In this document: positions 12,401-27,400 of the stretch, piece after piece
Layout: each line of letters starts with the position of its first letter
Position numbering within the stretch: the first letter of the stretch is position 1
DNA from: Megaustenia siamemsis
Lineage: Eukaryota > Mollusca > Gastropoda > Stylommatophora > Ariophantidae
Assembly: GCA_032433765.1 (NCBI GenBank)
Contig: JAVIAB010000073.1
Coordinates: forward strand, 67,078,205 to 67,142,204
Reading direction: 5' to 3'
Length of the DNA stretch: 64,000 nucleotides
Notes under the pieces: model-generated
What the model was told of the DNA's origin: nothing
What the model saw: the letters and a program-made list of their open reading frames with translations, nothing else
Database searches by the model: none
Made by a program: the position numbers and the translations under genes

Positions 12401-15400
12401 TACGCCCACACTGCTTTACTTTTCTAGAAAAAAATCCGGTACTCATTTAAGACTGGGTGAACCCGGAAGCCGTCGGTTGGGATCGAACCCTACCCCTTGT
12501 CCTTTGTAGTCCAGTTCACTAACCACTGAGCAATCGCGGCTCCATCAGCATCGTGCAGCATAAAAATAAACAGGACAAATCTGAAACAAGTGCAACGCTT
12601 AAAGTACTTGGGCACAATAATAACATCAGATGGAAGATGCACCACAGAAATAAAAAGCAGAATAGCTCAGGCCAAAATAGCATTTCAGAAAATGAAAAAT
12701 ATGTGTAACAAGTCTATATCAATAGAAGTGAAAAAGAGAGTTCATCGGTGCTATATAGAACCAATTCTGACCTATGGAGCGAATCAAGGACAATAGACAA
12801 ACAAATGAAAAGACAATTAGAGGCCACAGAGATGGGATTTCTCAGAAGAATGTTGAAAGTTCCCTGGACAGCTAAAAAGACCAATGAGGAAATTCTCAAA
12901 GAAGCCAACACTAAAAGGGAGATCCTAAAAAACATAAGAAAGAAACAATCAACATTTTTTGGGCACATCATGAGAAGAGGAAAGTTGGAATACTTGGTTA
13001 CAACTGGCAAAATAAAAGGAAAGTGATAGTGGACGCCAAAGAGAGAAAATACTGGATAGCTTGGTGTCATGGCATGGAAAACAGTCAACAACAGAACTGA
13101 TACGATGCACTGTAGACAGAAGATTGTGGAAGGACATGATCATCTACGGCAACCGGTATGACACATGATGATCTTACATGTTGCTCCTTAACATGCAGTA
13201 GAGTATATCTTCATGTTGTCCGTTTGTTCTGTCTTGTTTTCTGAGGAAGGCCCCATGTAAGGTCATAGGTCAATAATTTGTATTGTCCATTTTTGTCAAG
13301 CTGTCACCATACTCTGTTGGAGTGTTTACTATACGTCACAATTGCTCCTTATCTTAATATTACTGGCCACCATCACCCTCAGAGTAGTCTCTTTCTGAGT
13401 GTTGACAGCAATTCCAATGTTGCTTTTTCTGAAGCATTCCTGGGAGTGGTGTTGTTCTTCGTGTTGTTTTTTAGTTATCTCACTTTCTTCGGTCAAGATG
13501 ATTATGGACTTTACCCTACCATTGGCTGGATTATTTCTGTGTCATAAGTGTAGACCCATGTTTCTTCACCTGTAAAGACATTTGAGAGAAAACTGGACCC
13601 CTTGACAGCATTGGCTTTCAGATCTGAGCAGATATCAAATTGTTGCTTTTAGTCAGAGCTCAAAAGTCTGGGCACAAACTTTAATGTAACATGTCACATC
13701 TTATCTTCTTTTAAAATTCTGTGACAACTTCTTTGACTGATTTCCATTAGCTCAGTGACATCATCTATGCTTTATCTTCATATGGATAATGTGACACACA
13801 CTCTCAACCATTTTTGTCATTGAACTGGACACCAGTCAACTGAGGAGCTCATCATCCACCAATATTATTATTATTCCTCTTTTCTTCATTTTTTTGCTGC
13901 TTCAGGTGTTGAGGGACTAGATACACAAAGTTCTGTTTCTTGTTCTTCTAGCAGCCTTAGTTACTGACACATGATGCTGCTGTAATTTTCTGTGGTGTTG
14001 TCACTCCAGTGTAATCTGGATCTGTCTGTTTGTATATGTCTAATATGGTATGGCATTTCTAGGCATTCACTAACTCTGTCTTTTTGTATACGTCTAATAT
14101 GGTATGGCATTTCTTTGCATTCACTAACTCTTGTCTTTTTGTATATGTCTATAATGGTATGGCATTTCTAGGCATTCACTAACTCTGTTTTTTTGTATAT
14201 GTCTAATATGGTATGGCATTTCTATGCATTCACTAACTCTGTCTTTTTGTATATGTCTATTATGGTATGACATTTCTATGCATTCACTAACTCTGTCTTT
14301 TTGTATATGTCTAATATGGTATGGCATTTCTATGCATTCACTTCACGTAGGCAAACCATTTTGTTTGTTGTAATTAAAAATATCTTTAAAAGAATTGAAA
14401 ACTGCTAGAACAAAAATTCAGATAAGAGAAGGAGTATCTTGGTCTATGCCCTATGGGCCGGCTACGGCTCGAAAGGTCAATAGATAGATAGATAGAATTA
14501 AAAATTGGTTCTGTGCCAACTCTTTTTCTTTGTAACCTCATATTTTATTTTGTTTCTTCTGATCACTCGTTTCTCAGACATCTTAGTTCTGATGACTACC
14601 TTTTCTGACTTGTTGTGAGTGACCATGTTTGAATCTGGTAACATAGAGTGTGTATGTACACACAACACACAAACACACACTCACTCACTCACTCTCTCTC
14701 TTTGTATAAGATGTTTTTTTGTGTTGATTAGCACTGTCTTGTGTTGTAGGAGAGGGGTTAGTCAACCAAATACTTGGCCTGCCTTACTGCACTGAATGTA
14801 AATTTCTATCAAGTCTTAGTCAGCTGCAAACAGTAGTTCATTAAATATTATTTTCTTTTTGGCTGGTGATCTTTGTTTATACAGTCGATGTGGGTAATGA
14901 AGAAGAGTAGTGAATAGACACATTCCTGACATAGGGATATGGTTCTAATGTTCCTTAATTTGTTGTAACTAAACTTCACAGTATAGATTTGCATAATATA
15001 ATATATGTTCACTTACTCCATATTGAGCTATTATCTGCCACAATATCTATTATATCAACTCTGTCAAATGTTTTATCATAGTCTTCAACAACATTATATA
15101 GGTTTCAATCATATTCCATGTGTTTTTCTATGAATTGCTTAAGTGTAAAGATCGCATTTGTGCAGCTTCTTTTTCTTCTATAGCCCACTTGTGGCTCTAT
15201 AATTGATCTTAATCTTTTTTCTATTATCTTGGCATACACTTCCTACTGAGCTCACAAGTGAGATGCCTCGATATGCTTTTGATTTTCTGAGGTTTTACTA
15301 TTGCTAGTTGTCATTCATGGGATGCAGATTATTGAATCCATGCTGCATTAAATGTTCTATGTAGCCATCTTGTACAACTTCCCTGCTGATTGAATTATTC

Positions 15401-18400
15401 CTATTGGTTGCCCAGCAGCTTCTGGTGCTATTAAGCATCTGCCTATTACTCTTTCTACTTCTCAGTTAGTATTTTGTGTTTTTATTTTCAATATTTATAA
15501 AGTATTTCCTTTATTCAGCTTTCAGCAGAAAGTTTTTTTAAGGTGAAATATAAACAAATTGTTCCTTTTTTCACTTTTTTTTCTGTAGCAATGTCATTTT
15601 ACCTGAACCGCAAGGCAGCATTGACTCATCCAGACCTGCTGTCTCTGTCGTTAAAATTTCAAATAGCTTCAGCTGCATGGCTGTGTCTAGTAGCCACCAT
15701 GAAGCTGCCAAAAGCAACAGATGTGCTAGCAAGTACTAAGGTGAGTTGCTTGTTTCAGTGTTAAGAGTATTAGTGATGTTGTAAATTTGTTGAATACACA
15801 TACTTAAATGTGTCTTACAATGTGTCATTTTTTATATAAACTATGTTCTATGACTATGTTTCAATCAGATTGACTAAATAGCGTCAAGCTGCAATTAAAC
15901 CCATATTGACTTCATCGCCAAGCCAGTGCACTACCACTATGCTACTGATATTTTCTCTATATTATTATTTATGGCATAAATATTACACATTATCATGTAC
16001 AAGGAGTGTTCATTAAGTAATGCAACGCAATTTCTTTTAGTTAGAGTTTGCTTTAACAAAATTTGGAATATATCAGAGATGTCAGGATTTGAGTTTAATG
16101 TTTGTTGTTCAATAAGAGCATCGCTCAACATGACAGCGGTTTTTGGGCCTCCAGGAGAGGTGCACGTGGCTGCGTGGCTTAAACAACTGTTTCACTGGCT
16201 GAAAAGCCAGCATACAGTGTTCAAAACCTGCGGTAGACAGAAAGGATTTTTTCTATCGGGGGTGAAATTAAAATCCTGAGTCTCACACGTTGTGGCAACT
16301 GCTTTGACAAAGCGGCCTTTATCCCTCTTGTTCTATCATGAGCCTCTTGTCATACACCAGCAATGGTACTATGTGACGTAAAATTAGTTCTTTTTTAATT
16401 TTTTAATTTTTTTTTTTTTAGAGATGTCAGGTAAACAGCCAGTTGTTTTGTGATTTGCTGGTCATCCCTAAAAAGGGTCTTGGCATTTTGCAGATGTGTC
16501 TGCAGTGTGTAACTACCTGGAGTATGGTTGATCAGATGGACAGCTTTGACATTTTTTCATTGACAGGGCTTTTATCTACTACCATCTCTCTATACATGTT
16601 CTTTAAGCACCAGTGAATGCTTGTGATGCTGTTATTTTCCACCAAATGAAATTCAATGACTGCACTATGTGTGTAGTACATGTTGCTCACAGACTCTCTT
16701 TTGAAAGCTAACTCTATCACCAGCATCTATCAGAAGATGATGACACTGCTTGAGATTGTAAGGGAGGGTTCAACGATCACTGCACATAAATATATTTTTT
16801 TTTCAAACAAAATTAACATAGAAAAAAATGTCTTCGCTCCTTGTAAATCTTCTGTTCATTTTTGCTTTCATTTTCATTCCTGTAACTTTCATCCATTATC
16901 ATGAGGCCAGCCACAACCCTTCATTGTACAGATTGCTCATTATGGCAGTATTTGATACATCGTTCGTTCGTTCGCTTTCGTCAGCTTTGACCTCTGACGA
17001 AGTCCCACCCACTCAATTTTGTGGGACTGAATTTTGCGTGTAAAGTCTGTTTTATCCCATTACAGGATGCCCCTCGCCATGCAGGCAGATTTACTCTGAC
17101 TTCAGAGGTACTAATTTTTAGGGAATTAGTAAAACCCAGGTGTCCTCGCCAGGGTACGAACCCGGCTGTTGCCGTGGTAAGCCAACCGCCTATCGATTGC
17201 GCTAACCGGACACCCGTATTTGATACATCAAATATTATTTAATGAAATCTCAGACATGCTCTCTATAGATATCAGTGCATTACTATAAACCAAGCAGTAG
17301 AACCAGAAACATGATTGACTTGAACCTATGGAAAAGGTGAATACTAGGAAGAGAAAACATTTGGTGACAAATAGTCAAAGAAGTACAAAAGTCATTGCTT
17401 TAGTCTCATCATCATCATATGTATGTTCACTCCATGTCTTAAATTGCACATCCTCTCTACTTTCCCTAAAAAACAATTTCTGGTACCAGTTTTCAGAGGC
17501 TAGTAAAAAAAAACTAAACCATGTTTGTTAAAAAAAAACACCTGGAAATTAAAGCAAGACCCTTCTGGTCAGTAACAAGCATCCTAACCACTCAGCCACC
17601 GAGACTTAAAATTCATGGGCAGTGCATTCTAATTCCTTTTTCTCATATCAGAAATAGTAACACATGAGTAGTCATCATCATCATTAGGTAGCATGTCCTT
17701 TGAAGAATGTTGCATTCACTACAGCTTGTCTAAAAGAATCTCTGGCCAGGTATTGAACTTTTTCAGAACACATGAGTACAGGGTTATAAGTCCTATAGAA
17801 TGCATTATAAAGAGGACATATATTTGTGCAAGCATATTGATGTTCAAACCGTGGACTATTTGCATTGAGCAAAGGTACATTGTACACCGACAGATTCAGA
17901 TTTCAATATACACATGCACACAGATTATATACACTTTTATTGACCACATAATAACACTCTTACACACACACACATGAAGATGATGGTGATTTTTCTGTTA
18001 TCCTTCCATTGGTGCTGGAGTTGTTGCAGAGAGAAGCTATGTTTAGTTTTCTGGACATTGCTAGTTATTGCGTAGTTCGAGTAATCATCTTGGATATTGA
18101 TTTCATCTATCCACCTTTTTTGTCATCATTTGAGTTATCACTGCTACCTTGCCACTGTTTACTTGCAATGTTTCTTCAGTTTATTTGTTAATGTTTCATG
18201 ATTGTATAGGCCATTTTTCTCAGGTATGGCAGAAGGTTCTTTTATGTTGTTAATGTCCATGAATTCACTTGATTATAGCAATATTTGTTAAGTACGAGAC
18301 TTAAATTGGCATCTTAGCATGCAAATGTTTCACCCATATGTGCTCAGTCGCCTATCCAGAAGTGTCCAGAGACTTCTGGATAGTGTTACTTCAAGCATTG

Positions 18401-21400
18401 AAGCTCACGATGTGAGGTGGAATTCCTCACCTTCCCAGAGTAATACCCTGATACCCATTCTGCCAGCGGCTGGGTCGATCGTGGGGGTATTTTTTTTTTA
18501 ACCATGAGTACAAACAACTCACACTGCTTCCAGCGGGAATCAAACACAGGTTGTACAAACATTGGTAGCCCAGTCGAGTGGTTTTCCCAACTAGGCTACC
18601 GATGCAAGATTTTCCCTTTCTCACTTCAAAATTCAAACATTGATCTTTTATTAAAAATATGAAAGTCTCTCAAAGAGATGCTTGTGTCTGTTTCTATAGT
18701 ATTCATATATTAATGGTTCATATGTCACTACAATATCTTCTTTCTTTCTTCACTTCCTCCTGTACCTGTTCAGGTGTCGAGGAAGATACAAAATTCTGAT
18801 TTTCGCCCTTGTGACTTGATGTTGTTGTAACATTTCTTTGATTTTGTTTGTCCATACTCTGGGTCTGCCTTTTCTCTGACTCTTCTCCTCTTTTATTATA
18901 TGCTTTGTGTGTAAAGAATGACACGTCATTCTTTCTAGATGCGCAAATCAGTTTATTTGTTGTTTCTGTATGTAGCTTACGATTTGCTCTATGCCTACTC
19001 TTTCTCTTTTAATATTATTTCTGATTCTGTCTTTTCTAGTTACTGCAAGCGCTTTTCTCAGACATCACATCTCTGTAGTGACAAGCTTTATTTTATGCCT
19101 AGACATAAATGACCATGTTTGGCATTGGTAGCACAATGTTGGAATGAATTATTCTGTACAAGATGTCTCTTGGTGGTAATAGGTATTGCTTTGTGTTGGA
19201 GTATAGGGGATAGCTGTTACAATAATTTGTCTGCCTTATTGCATCGTATGTCTATTTCTTTGTCAATTTTACTATCTTCAAAGAATGTTGTATCTTGTTT
19301 GGAGACCAGGCTTGTTGCAAACTGAAGAGTGTTCGCCAATCGCTGTTGCAGTAGTAATCTCCTTATTGGAAATTGTGCAGCATTGATGTTAACAAATTAA
19401 CAGAATAACTCCCTTACCTGCTTGCTGGGCCTTATACAGGATCATCCTTACTCTGCACATGATATATACTCCTTCTACAGTATTCATGTATTAATTTTCA
19501 TATTTTAAAATTCAGATTATAAACTCATACATATCATCAAGTATCATACCTCCTAACTTAAGTAATCATGTCATTTCACATATTGTCTCTACAGCTGTTA
19601 ATTATTTCTTTTGTTGACACCAAACCATTCTCTTCAACTGTCTGGTATCTTTCTTTCTGTTTTTCTTCACTTCTCAATTGATGAGATCATGAACTAGAAA
19701 CATGATACACACCTATTCTATTCTCAGGTACCAAAACTTCAGTTTCCGCTCTCTGACACCGTGCCTGCGACTCTGACCTGCATCCCAGAGTTTGTAGCCG
19801 AGAACATCAGCCACCTGGTCAATCATATACACAGATTTGAGGATAGTGTGCTAGAGTCAGAGGAAAACAAGTAAGAGATCATCACCTTCTTCTTCTAAAC
19901 ATTTTTCAAGTCCTCTTGTTTGGCACCATTTCCTTGAGATCATTCCAGGTCTTCCTAATTTTTTGTCATCTCTATTTCAACCTATCTTCTCCAGGTATAT
20001 TTTGACCTTCCCCTTTGTCTTTTTCAATGGGGATACCCAAAAATGGCCTGTTGTTTAAAACTCTCTTGATCCACATGTACCTTTGTTGCAATGTTTAAGT
20101 AATTATATCATTTATCACAAACTATTAACCAAATAATACAATAGGCAATTCAAAATAAGATGTGTTTTATTACACTTATTATTGGGGGCATAGGTACATG
20201 TGCAAGGCCTCAAAGTTATCAGTAACTCATAGTTGACTGCTTGCACCAGAACTGATGATCCAGAACTATTGAGCTCCAATGTCACTTCATTGTGGTGTTC
20301 CTAGAAAACAGACTAACCAGTCTAGTCTGGCCAAGTAAGTAGAAATCAAGAGGGAAGGCCAATGCTCAAGTTGTATGTATTGAGCTGAAGGGTGCAGATA
20401 TCACAGCACTGCTGCAAACCACGACACATGTACACCCACTTAGCATCCATTTAAGGGTGGTGAAGAGGATTGTTCATACCTTTAGTAGTCATCAGGTGAA
20501 TGCAAGAAAGACATTTCCTGTTCTGCGTAAGATAGAGCTGTGATAGAGTACTAGTTAGTGAACATGTCAAATGAAGCAGTGGGTCATTTTCAACCCTGAT
20601 TCTAGGTTGACCCAGCCTTAAATGGGCACCCTATATTTTCTGGGAAAGAAATATTGCATTGGTGTAATGCTGACTATATTACTCTAAAAGGTCTCATTTG
20701 TACAAAAATATGGACACAGACACCATATATACCATGATATTTAATGTGATTCTTTTTATTTACTTCTTTTATGACATAAACCATGCTATGTATTCTCTAT
20801 TTCTAAATAAGCTTTGCTGGAGATCATCTTGCAAGAAACCATTATTTCATCATAAAGTTGGTAAAAATGTACAAATTTATAAACTGATATTTGATGCCCT
20901 GACCACTTTCAGATTAGAGCATTTACTCTCCTTTGTGCTTGTGTTTATGAGCTCACCAAAGCGAATGAAAAATCCTCATCTCAGGGCTGAGATGGCAGAA
21001 ATGCTTGCTTCACTTATGCCCATACAACCAAATGAAGTTCACCCAGAGAGATTACTTGGATCGCAGTAAGTGCGTATACATAGTGAATACATGGATTTGG
21101 TATTGCTCGACTTGATATGATCTTTTTGTATTTCTGTTAAATTGTAGGTACAGATAGAATCAGTGTTAAAGTTTTGGATTTAATAAAATATTATATCATA
21201 GCAATAAGTTAAAGTGTCTTCCATGTCTTGCAAGGTAAATATGGTAATGACCAAGCACACCAACTCCTCAGACTCTGAAAGTCCACTTCCAATTAACATG
21301 TAAATCTTTGTAATGGAGAATCTTTCCCAATACTTAGAGTTTGTGTGCTGTTCTGAGATCCTCCTGCCTGATTAGACATGAGGTCAGGTTACTTATGGAC

Positions 21401-24400
21401 CAAGTACAATAAATGTTGGTCCTATATACAAGTGAACAGAGTACTTAATGGACCAAGTACAATAAATGTTGGTCCTATATACAAGTGAACAGAGTACTTA
21501 ATGGACCAAGTACAGTAAATGTTGGTCCTATATACAAGTGAACAGAGTACTTAATGGACCAAGTACAATAAATGTTGGTCCTATATACAAGAGAACAGAG
21601 TATTTAATGGACCAAGTACAATAAATGTTGGTCCTATATACAAGTGAACAGAGTACTTAATGGACCAAGTACAGTAAATGTTGGTCCTATATACAAGTGA
21701 ACAGAGTACTTAATGGACCAAGTACAATAAATGTTGGTCCTATATACAAGAGAACAGAGTATTTAATGGACCAAGTACAATAAATGTTGGTCCTATATAC
21801 AAGAGAACAGAGTATTTAATGGACCAAGTACAATAAATGTTGGTCCTATATACAAGAGAACAGAGTATTTAATGGACCAAGTACAATAAATGTTGGTCCT
21901 ATATACAAGAGAACAGAGTATTTAATGGACCAAGTACAATAAATGTTGGTCCTATATACAAGTGAACAGAGTACTTAATGGACCAAGTACAATAAATGTT
22001 GGTCCTATATACAAGTGAACAGAGTATTTAATGGACAAGTACAATAAATGTTGGTCCTATATACAAGAGAACAGAGTATTTAATGGACCAAGTACAATAA
22101 ATGTTGGTCCTATATACAAGAGAACAGTACTTAATGGACCAAGTACAATAAATGTTGGTCCTATATACAAGAGAACAGAGTATTTAATGGACCAAGTACA
22201 ATAAATGTTGGTCCTATATACAAGAGAACAGAGTATTTAATGGACCATGTACAATAAATGTTGGTCCTATATACAAGAGAACAGAGTACTTAATGGACCA
22301 AGTACAGTAAATGTTGGTCCTATATACAAGTGAACAGAGTATTTAATGGACCAAGTACAATAAATGTTGGTCCTATATACAAGAGAACAGAGTATTTAAT
22401 GGACCATGTACAATAAATGTTGGTCCTATATACAAGAGAACAGAGTACTTAATGGACCAAGTACAGTAAATGTTGGTCCTATATACAGAGAAAAGAGAAC
22501 AAAAAGAAAAACAAATATCTGCACTTCCTGGTATTGTTCAAAGTAGTATTTATGTCTGATAAAGCAAAAGATAGTGTTACTCAGCACTGAGAGCAGAAAT
22601 GATGATCCTATAGCGAGGGGAGCCATGGTTAGTTAATGAACCTGTCTGCCAAGGACAAGAGGTTTGGTTCAATCTTAATAAATGATTTCTAGTTTCACAC
22701 TGTCTTAAATGGATACCAGATTTCTTTTGGAAAAGAAAAGCAGCGCTCACTTAATGCAAACATTTTGCCTAAAAATATACCCATGGTCAAAATAAATATG
22801 GGCACTAACGTAATAATCCTCATAGAATATGAAGTGTGAGAGGTTCTTTCTTCTTTCCTGTGTACAAGAACATGTATTTAGAAGATGAACTCTCTACAGT
22901 GTTAAGGAGTTCATGCACTGCCTGAGGTCTTCATGTCTTAGAAGGCAAGATGTCCTTTCTCAGAACAAGAATAAATCTTGTAATATCTTCAGATTATAAA
23001 TATACCAAAGCCTCTATTTTGTTGGCCAATCAACATTCAGTTATGGGTCATACTTGTGAAATTTTTGGTGGTCTCTTTAGCTTAGCTGGGAAAACCACCC
23101 GACTAGGCTACCAACGTTCAGACAACCCATGCTCGATTCCTGCTGGAATTGTGTGAGTTGTATTAATGGTTTAAAAAAAAATACCTCCGTTGTCAACCCA
23201 GCCGCTGGCAGAAATGGGTACCAAGTTAGTACTCTGGGAAGGTGAGGAATGCCACCTCGCATCGTGAGTTTTGATGCTTGAAGCAACACTATCCAGAAGT
23301 CTCTGAACACTTCTGGATAGGCAGCCAAGCACATATGGATGAAAACTCACATGCTAAGATGCCAATTCAAGTCTCCTACTTTACCTTTACTTGTGAAACA
23401 GAGCAAATATTCTGCCTGATCCCTTAGTTCCCATTATAACACACCAGACCCCTGAGGTCAAATTTAGGTGATAAATCAACCCGGATGCATCCTCTCACCA
23501 CTCCTCTTCATCATATATATGGACAAAATAAATCAGGAACCAACCAACAATAAGGAAAAATCAAATAATAACATAGAGGTAGAAAACTCCAACATCAACG
23601 AGCTACTCTTTGCAGATGACCAGTGCCTAATATATGAGGATGAAAACCTGCTACAACAGCATATAACATCTCTAGTTAAAAGCTGCACAAACTACAGTAT
23701 GAAAATTAACACAGCAAAAACAGAGGCTATAAAATTAAGCAAATTAAGACACCCATTAAACATTAAGATCAAAGATAAAGAAATAAAACAAGTGAAGGAA
23801 TTCAAGTATTTGGGCACAATGTTCACAGAAGATGGAAAACTAGACAGAGAAATTGACATGAGAATACAAATGCTGTCACAACCAGCTTTCACCATTGCTA
23901 AGACATCCAAACATTTCTATGCCAGCTAAACAACAAATGATAAATAGCATTTTCATACCAACTTTGTGCTATGAAAGTCAAACATGGACCCTTTCTAAAT
24001 CACAATTAAGAAAGATCAATACATGTGAGATGCGATGCTTGAGAAAAGTAACAAACAACACAAGAAGAGATAGAATACCAAATGAAGCCATAAGAAAAAT
24101 GGTAGGAACAAAACCCTGCCAAGAATATATAGAACAACAACTTAAATGGTTTGGCCACCTGGTAAGAATGAATCCGCACCAATCACCATCAAGGGTGTTC
24201 TCGAGAATGCATGGAAAAAGACCAAGAGGAAGACCCAGAAGAAGATGGATAGATGCAGTGACAGAGACATGTAACAACAAAGGAAAATTACTAATTCAGA
24301 CAGTTTGTGCAGCTCAAGAACGACAAATGATATAAACCCCGACACCTTTTAGGTATCAGTGAAAAGAGAAAAGAAGGAGAAGAAGAATCAACCAGAGAAT

Positions 24401-27400
24401 TTAAATCTGAGTTGCCCGTGTCTGTCTTAGTGTAAACACACAGCTAGGTGTCAAAAAGTTAAATAAAACACTATTTTTAGAGCTTCTGATGTTACAATTA
24501 AGTGGTGGTAATTTTTACTACGGTATTGTAAACAAGTGAGTCATAGATAGACATTGTAATCTAGAGTTAAGTATATGATTCATGTGAAGTTATAGATATG
24601 AATTATGTTTTTTTATTGGGTTAATTAAATATGAATGTAATAGCTGCATAATAACTATTCATACCAATGGCAGAACACATTTTGAAGAATTTTTTTCAAT
24701 AATTTCTTTGCAGATATTTCCGGGAACAATTGTTTGAGAATCATCCACATGTCACTTACATCGCAGAGGCATTGATGCATGTGTTTGTGAGCATTGAAAT
24801 GACAGGAGAAAGTGTTGCATTTGAACAAAAATTCAATTACAGAAGGCCAATGTATAGCATACTAAAGTACATATGGAACATTCCTTTGCACAGGGAGAAA
24901 TTAAAGGTAGTTTATCTTTTGTTTTAATCGTCAGCTAATTTTTGTGATAAAAGTTTCCAACCTTGTAACAATAGAGAAGTAGGATGCATTAATTTAGAAC
25001 AATGGTTCAAACATTTGTTCACTTCTGTAACTTATGACATTTGTATTATCAAAAAAGAGTTTGGTAGTTTCCGGTTGTATCCAAGATGGAGGAATTATTT
25101 TTCTCCGGCTTGGTATAGAACCGTTGATCAGAGGTTTAACAAGCCACTATTGTAAAAACTATTTTGTTAATGAAACGTAGACCTAATACCTTACGTATGC
25201 ATGTGAAAGCTGGAAAACAACAAGAGATATAGAAACAAAGTTGAACGCATTCAAAAATTAATGTCTAAGGAAAATACTTGGTATAGCGTGGAACGAATTC
25301 AAAACAAACGAGGAAATTAGAGAAATCACCAACCAACCACTAATATTGTATCTTAATAATCTAATATTGTATATATCTTCAGTAATCAAGAAAAGACGAT
25401 GGTCATATGTTGGACATGTGATGAGAAGAGATAATAACCAAATAGCACAGCAAGCCCTCATGTGGGAAACAACAGGTAAGAGGAAAAGAGGAAGACCCAG
25501 TGAGACACTGAGAAGAACACTGATGAGAGAGGCAAGAGCAGCAGGAATTGGCTCCCTTAATGAGATAGAGCTGCTTGCACAGAACAGAGACAAATGGGGC
25601 GAGATTTGATAAAATATCTTTAAAAGAATTACAAACTGCTAGAACAAAAATTCAGATAAGAGGGAGTATCTTGGTCTATGCCCTATGGGCCAGCTATGGC
25701 TCGAAAGGTCAATAGATAGATAGATAGATAGATTACCAAAATGTTTGTAATTGATATAGTTGCTGTTTTTCAAATAGCCCATAAAAATGCAATGGAATAA
25801 TAAGAGTAACAGATACATAAATACATATGCACATTCAAAACTCAAAGAATAGCAGAAATTTAAGTAAATGCATAAGAGATTTTTTTTAGTAAAGTCATAT
25901 AAAGATCACTTTTTTGCCAAGCACCAGATTTTTAAATACATTATTCTTCAGTCAACCTAGTTGGAGAAATTTGTGCTTGACTTTTTAACCCTAGATTATG
26001 ATACCTACTTGTGACGCGCATCATTACATTTTGGAGTTACTACCACTTAATTGAAACATTAGAGCACTAAAAATAGTATTTTCTTTGAACTTTCGACACA
26101 CAGCAGTGTGTTTACCAAGTAGACACACAAGGAACTCAGATTTCCTGTCTCAGGTTGATTTATGACCTGAAATTAACCACTGCTTGGACATGACTGTTAC
26201 TTAGTCTATTCAGACGGTCACTGTAGGTTCATCAGTATGTTAGGCTACCTCAAATTGTTATTCGTTGTGTTTCCCAAGTCACAAAGGGTTGTTTGATGTC
26301 AGCCAATCACTGAGGAAATTTCCCTGGCCACAAAAAAAAAAAAATTAAAAATGACCAATTTATTGAAATTTTGGCGAATTTTTTTTCATATTATAGGATT
26401 TTATTTCTCAAAATGAACTCTCTGAGGCAGTAATTAGTAAGGTGAAGGGAGGGGGGGATGTTTGAACACCACAAACTATCACATTTTGAAGAATTTGTGC
26501 TTTGATGCAGTAATTTTTACTGTGGTGTCATAATCAATGGTTAAGCAGGAAAGAAAAGGTTTCTGGGGAAAGAGCACTGGGTCATGATTTCTCAATGTGT
26601 AAGAAAAGGTTTCTGAGGAAAGAGCACTGGGTCATGATTTCTCAATGTGTAAGAAAAGGTTTCTGAGGAAAGAGCACTGGGTCATGATTTCTCAATGTGT
26701 AAGAAAAGGTTTCTGAGGAAAGAGCACTGGGTCATGATTTCTCAATGTGTAAGAAAAGGTTTCTGAGGAAAGAGCACTGGGTCATGATTTCTCAATGTGT
26801 AAGAAAAGGTTTCTGAGGAAAGAGCACTGGGTCATGATTTCTCAATGTGTAAGAAAAGGTTTCTGAGGAAAGAGCACTGGGTCATGATTTCTCAATGTGT
26901 AAGAAAAGGTTTCTGAGGAAAGAGCACTGGGTCATGATTTCTCAATGTGTAAGAAAAGGTTTCTGAGGAAAGAGCACTGGGTCATGATTTCTCAATGTGT
27001 AAGAAAAGGTTTCTGAGGAAAGAGCACTGGGTCATGATTTCTCAATGTGTAAGAAAAGGTTTCTGAGGAAAGAGCACTGGGTCATGATTTCTCAATGTGT
27101 AAGAAAAGGTTTCTGAGGAAAGAGCACTGGGTCATGATTTCTCAATGTGTAAGAAAAGGTTTCTGAGGAAAGAGCACTGGGTCATGATTTCTCAATGTGT
27201 AAGAAAAGGTTTCTGAGGAAAGAGCACTGGGTCATGATTTCTCAATGTGTAAGAAAAGGTTTCTGAGGAAAGAGCACTGGGTCATGATTTCTCAATGTGT
27301 AAGAAAAAGTGAGGGCCATTCACCCCACTCTCCACCAGCATTAATGCTATGCTCTTAATGTTACATATTGCAAAGCAGAGTTGTCTATATTACATTACAT

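Larger units (their letters stand above)
11555..13168 (+). mobile_element. LINE-E copy with two nested insertions
   Basis: RT motif [13 protein letters not shown] at 11580-11620 resumes after an insertion with [16 protein letters not shown] (YADD catalytic box). It resumes again after a SINE with [19 protein letters not shown]. The C-terminal block has [20 protein letters not shown] and [14 protein letters not shown]. Stops and frameshifts make it dead. It is 5'-truncated within RT. Other copies are at 41710-42150, 42160-42475 (minus), 36695-36900 (minus) and 19520-19690 (minus). Confidence 0.85.

Noticed and set aside
15995..16279. 94-codon frame
   Set aside because: It spans a possible transposon end and a SINE-like repeat. 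There is no domain or splice support.
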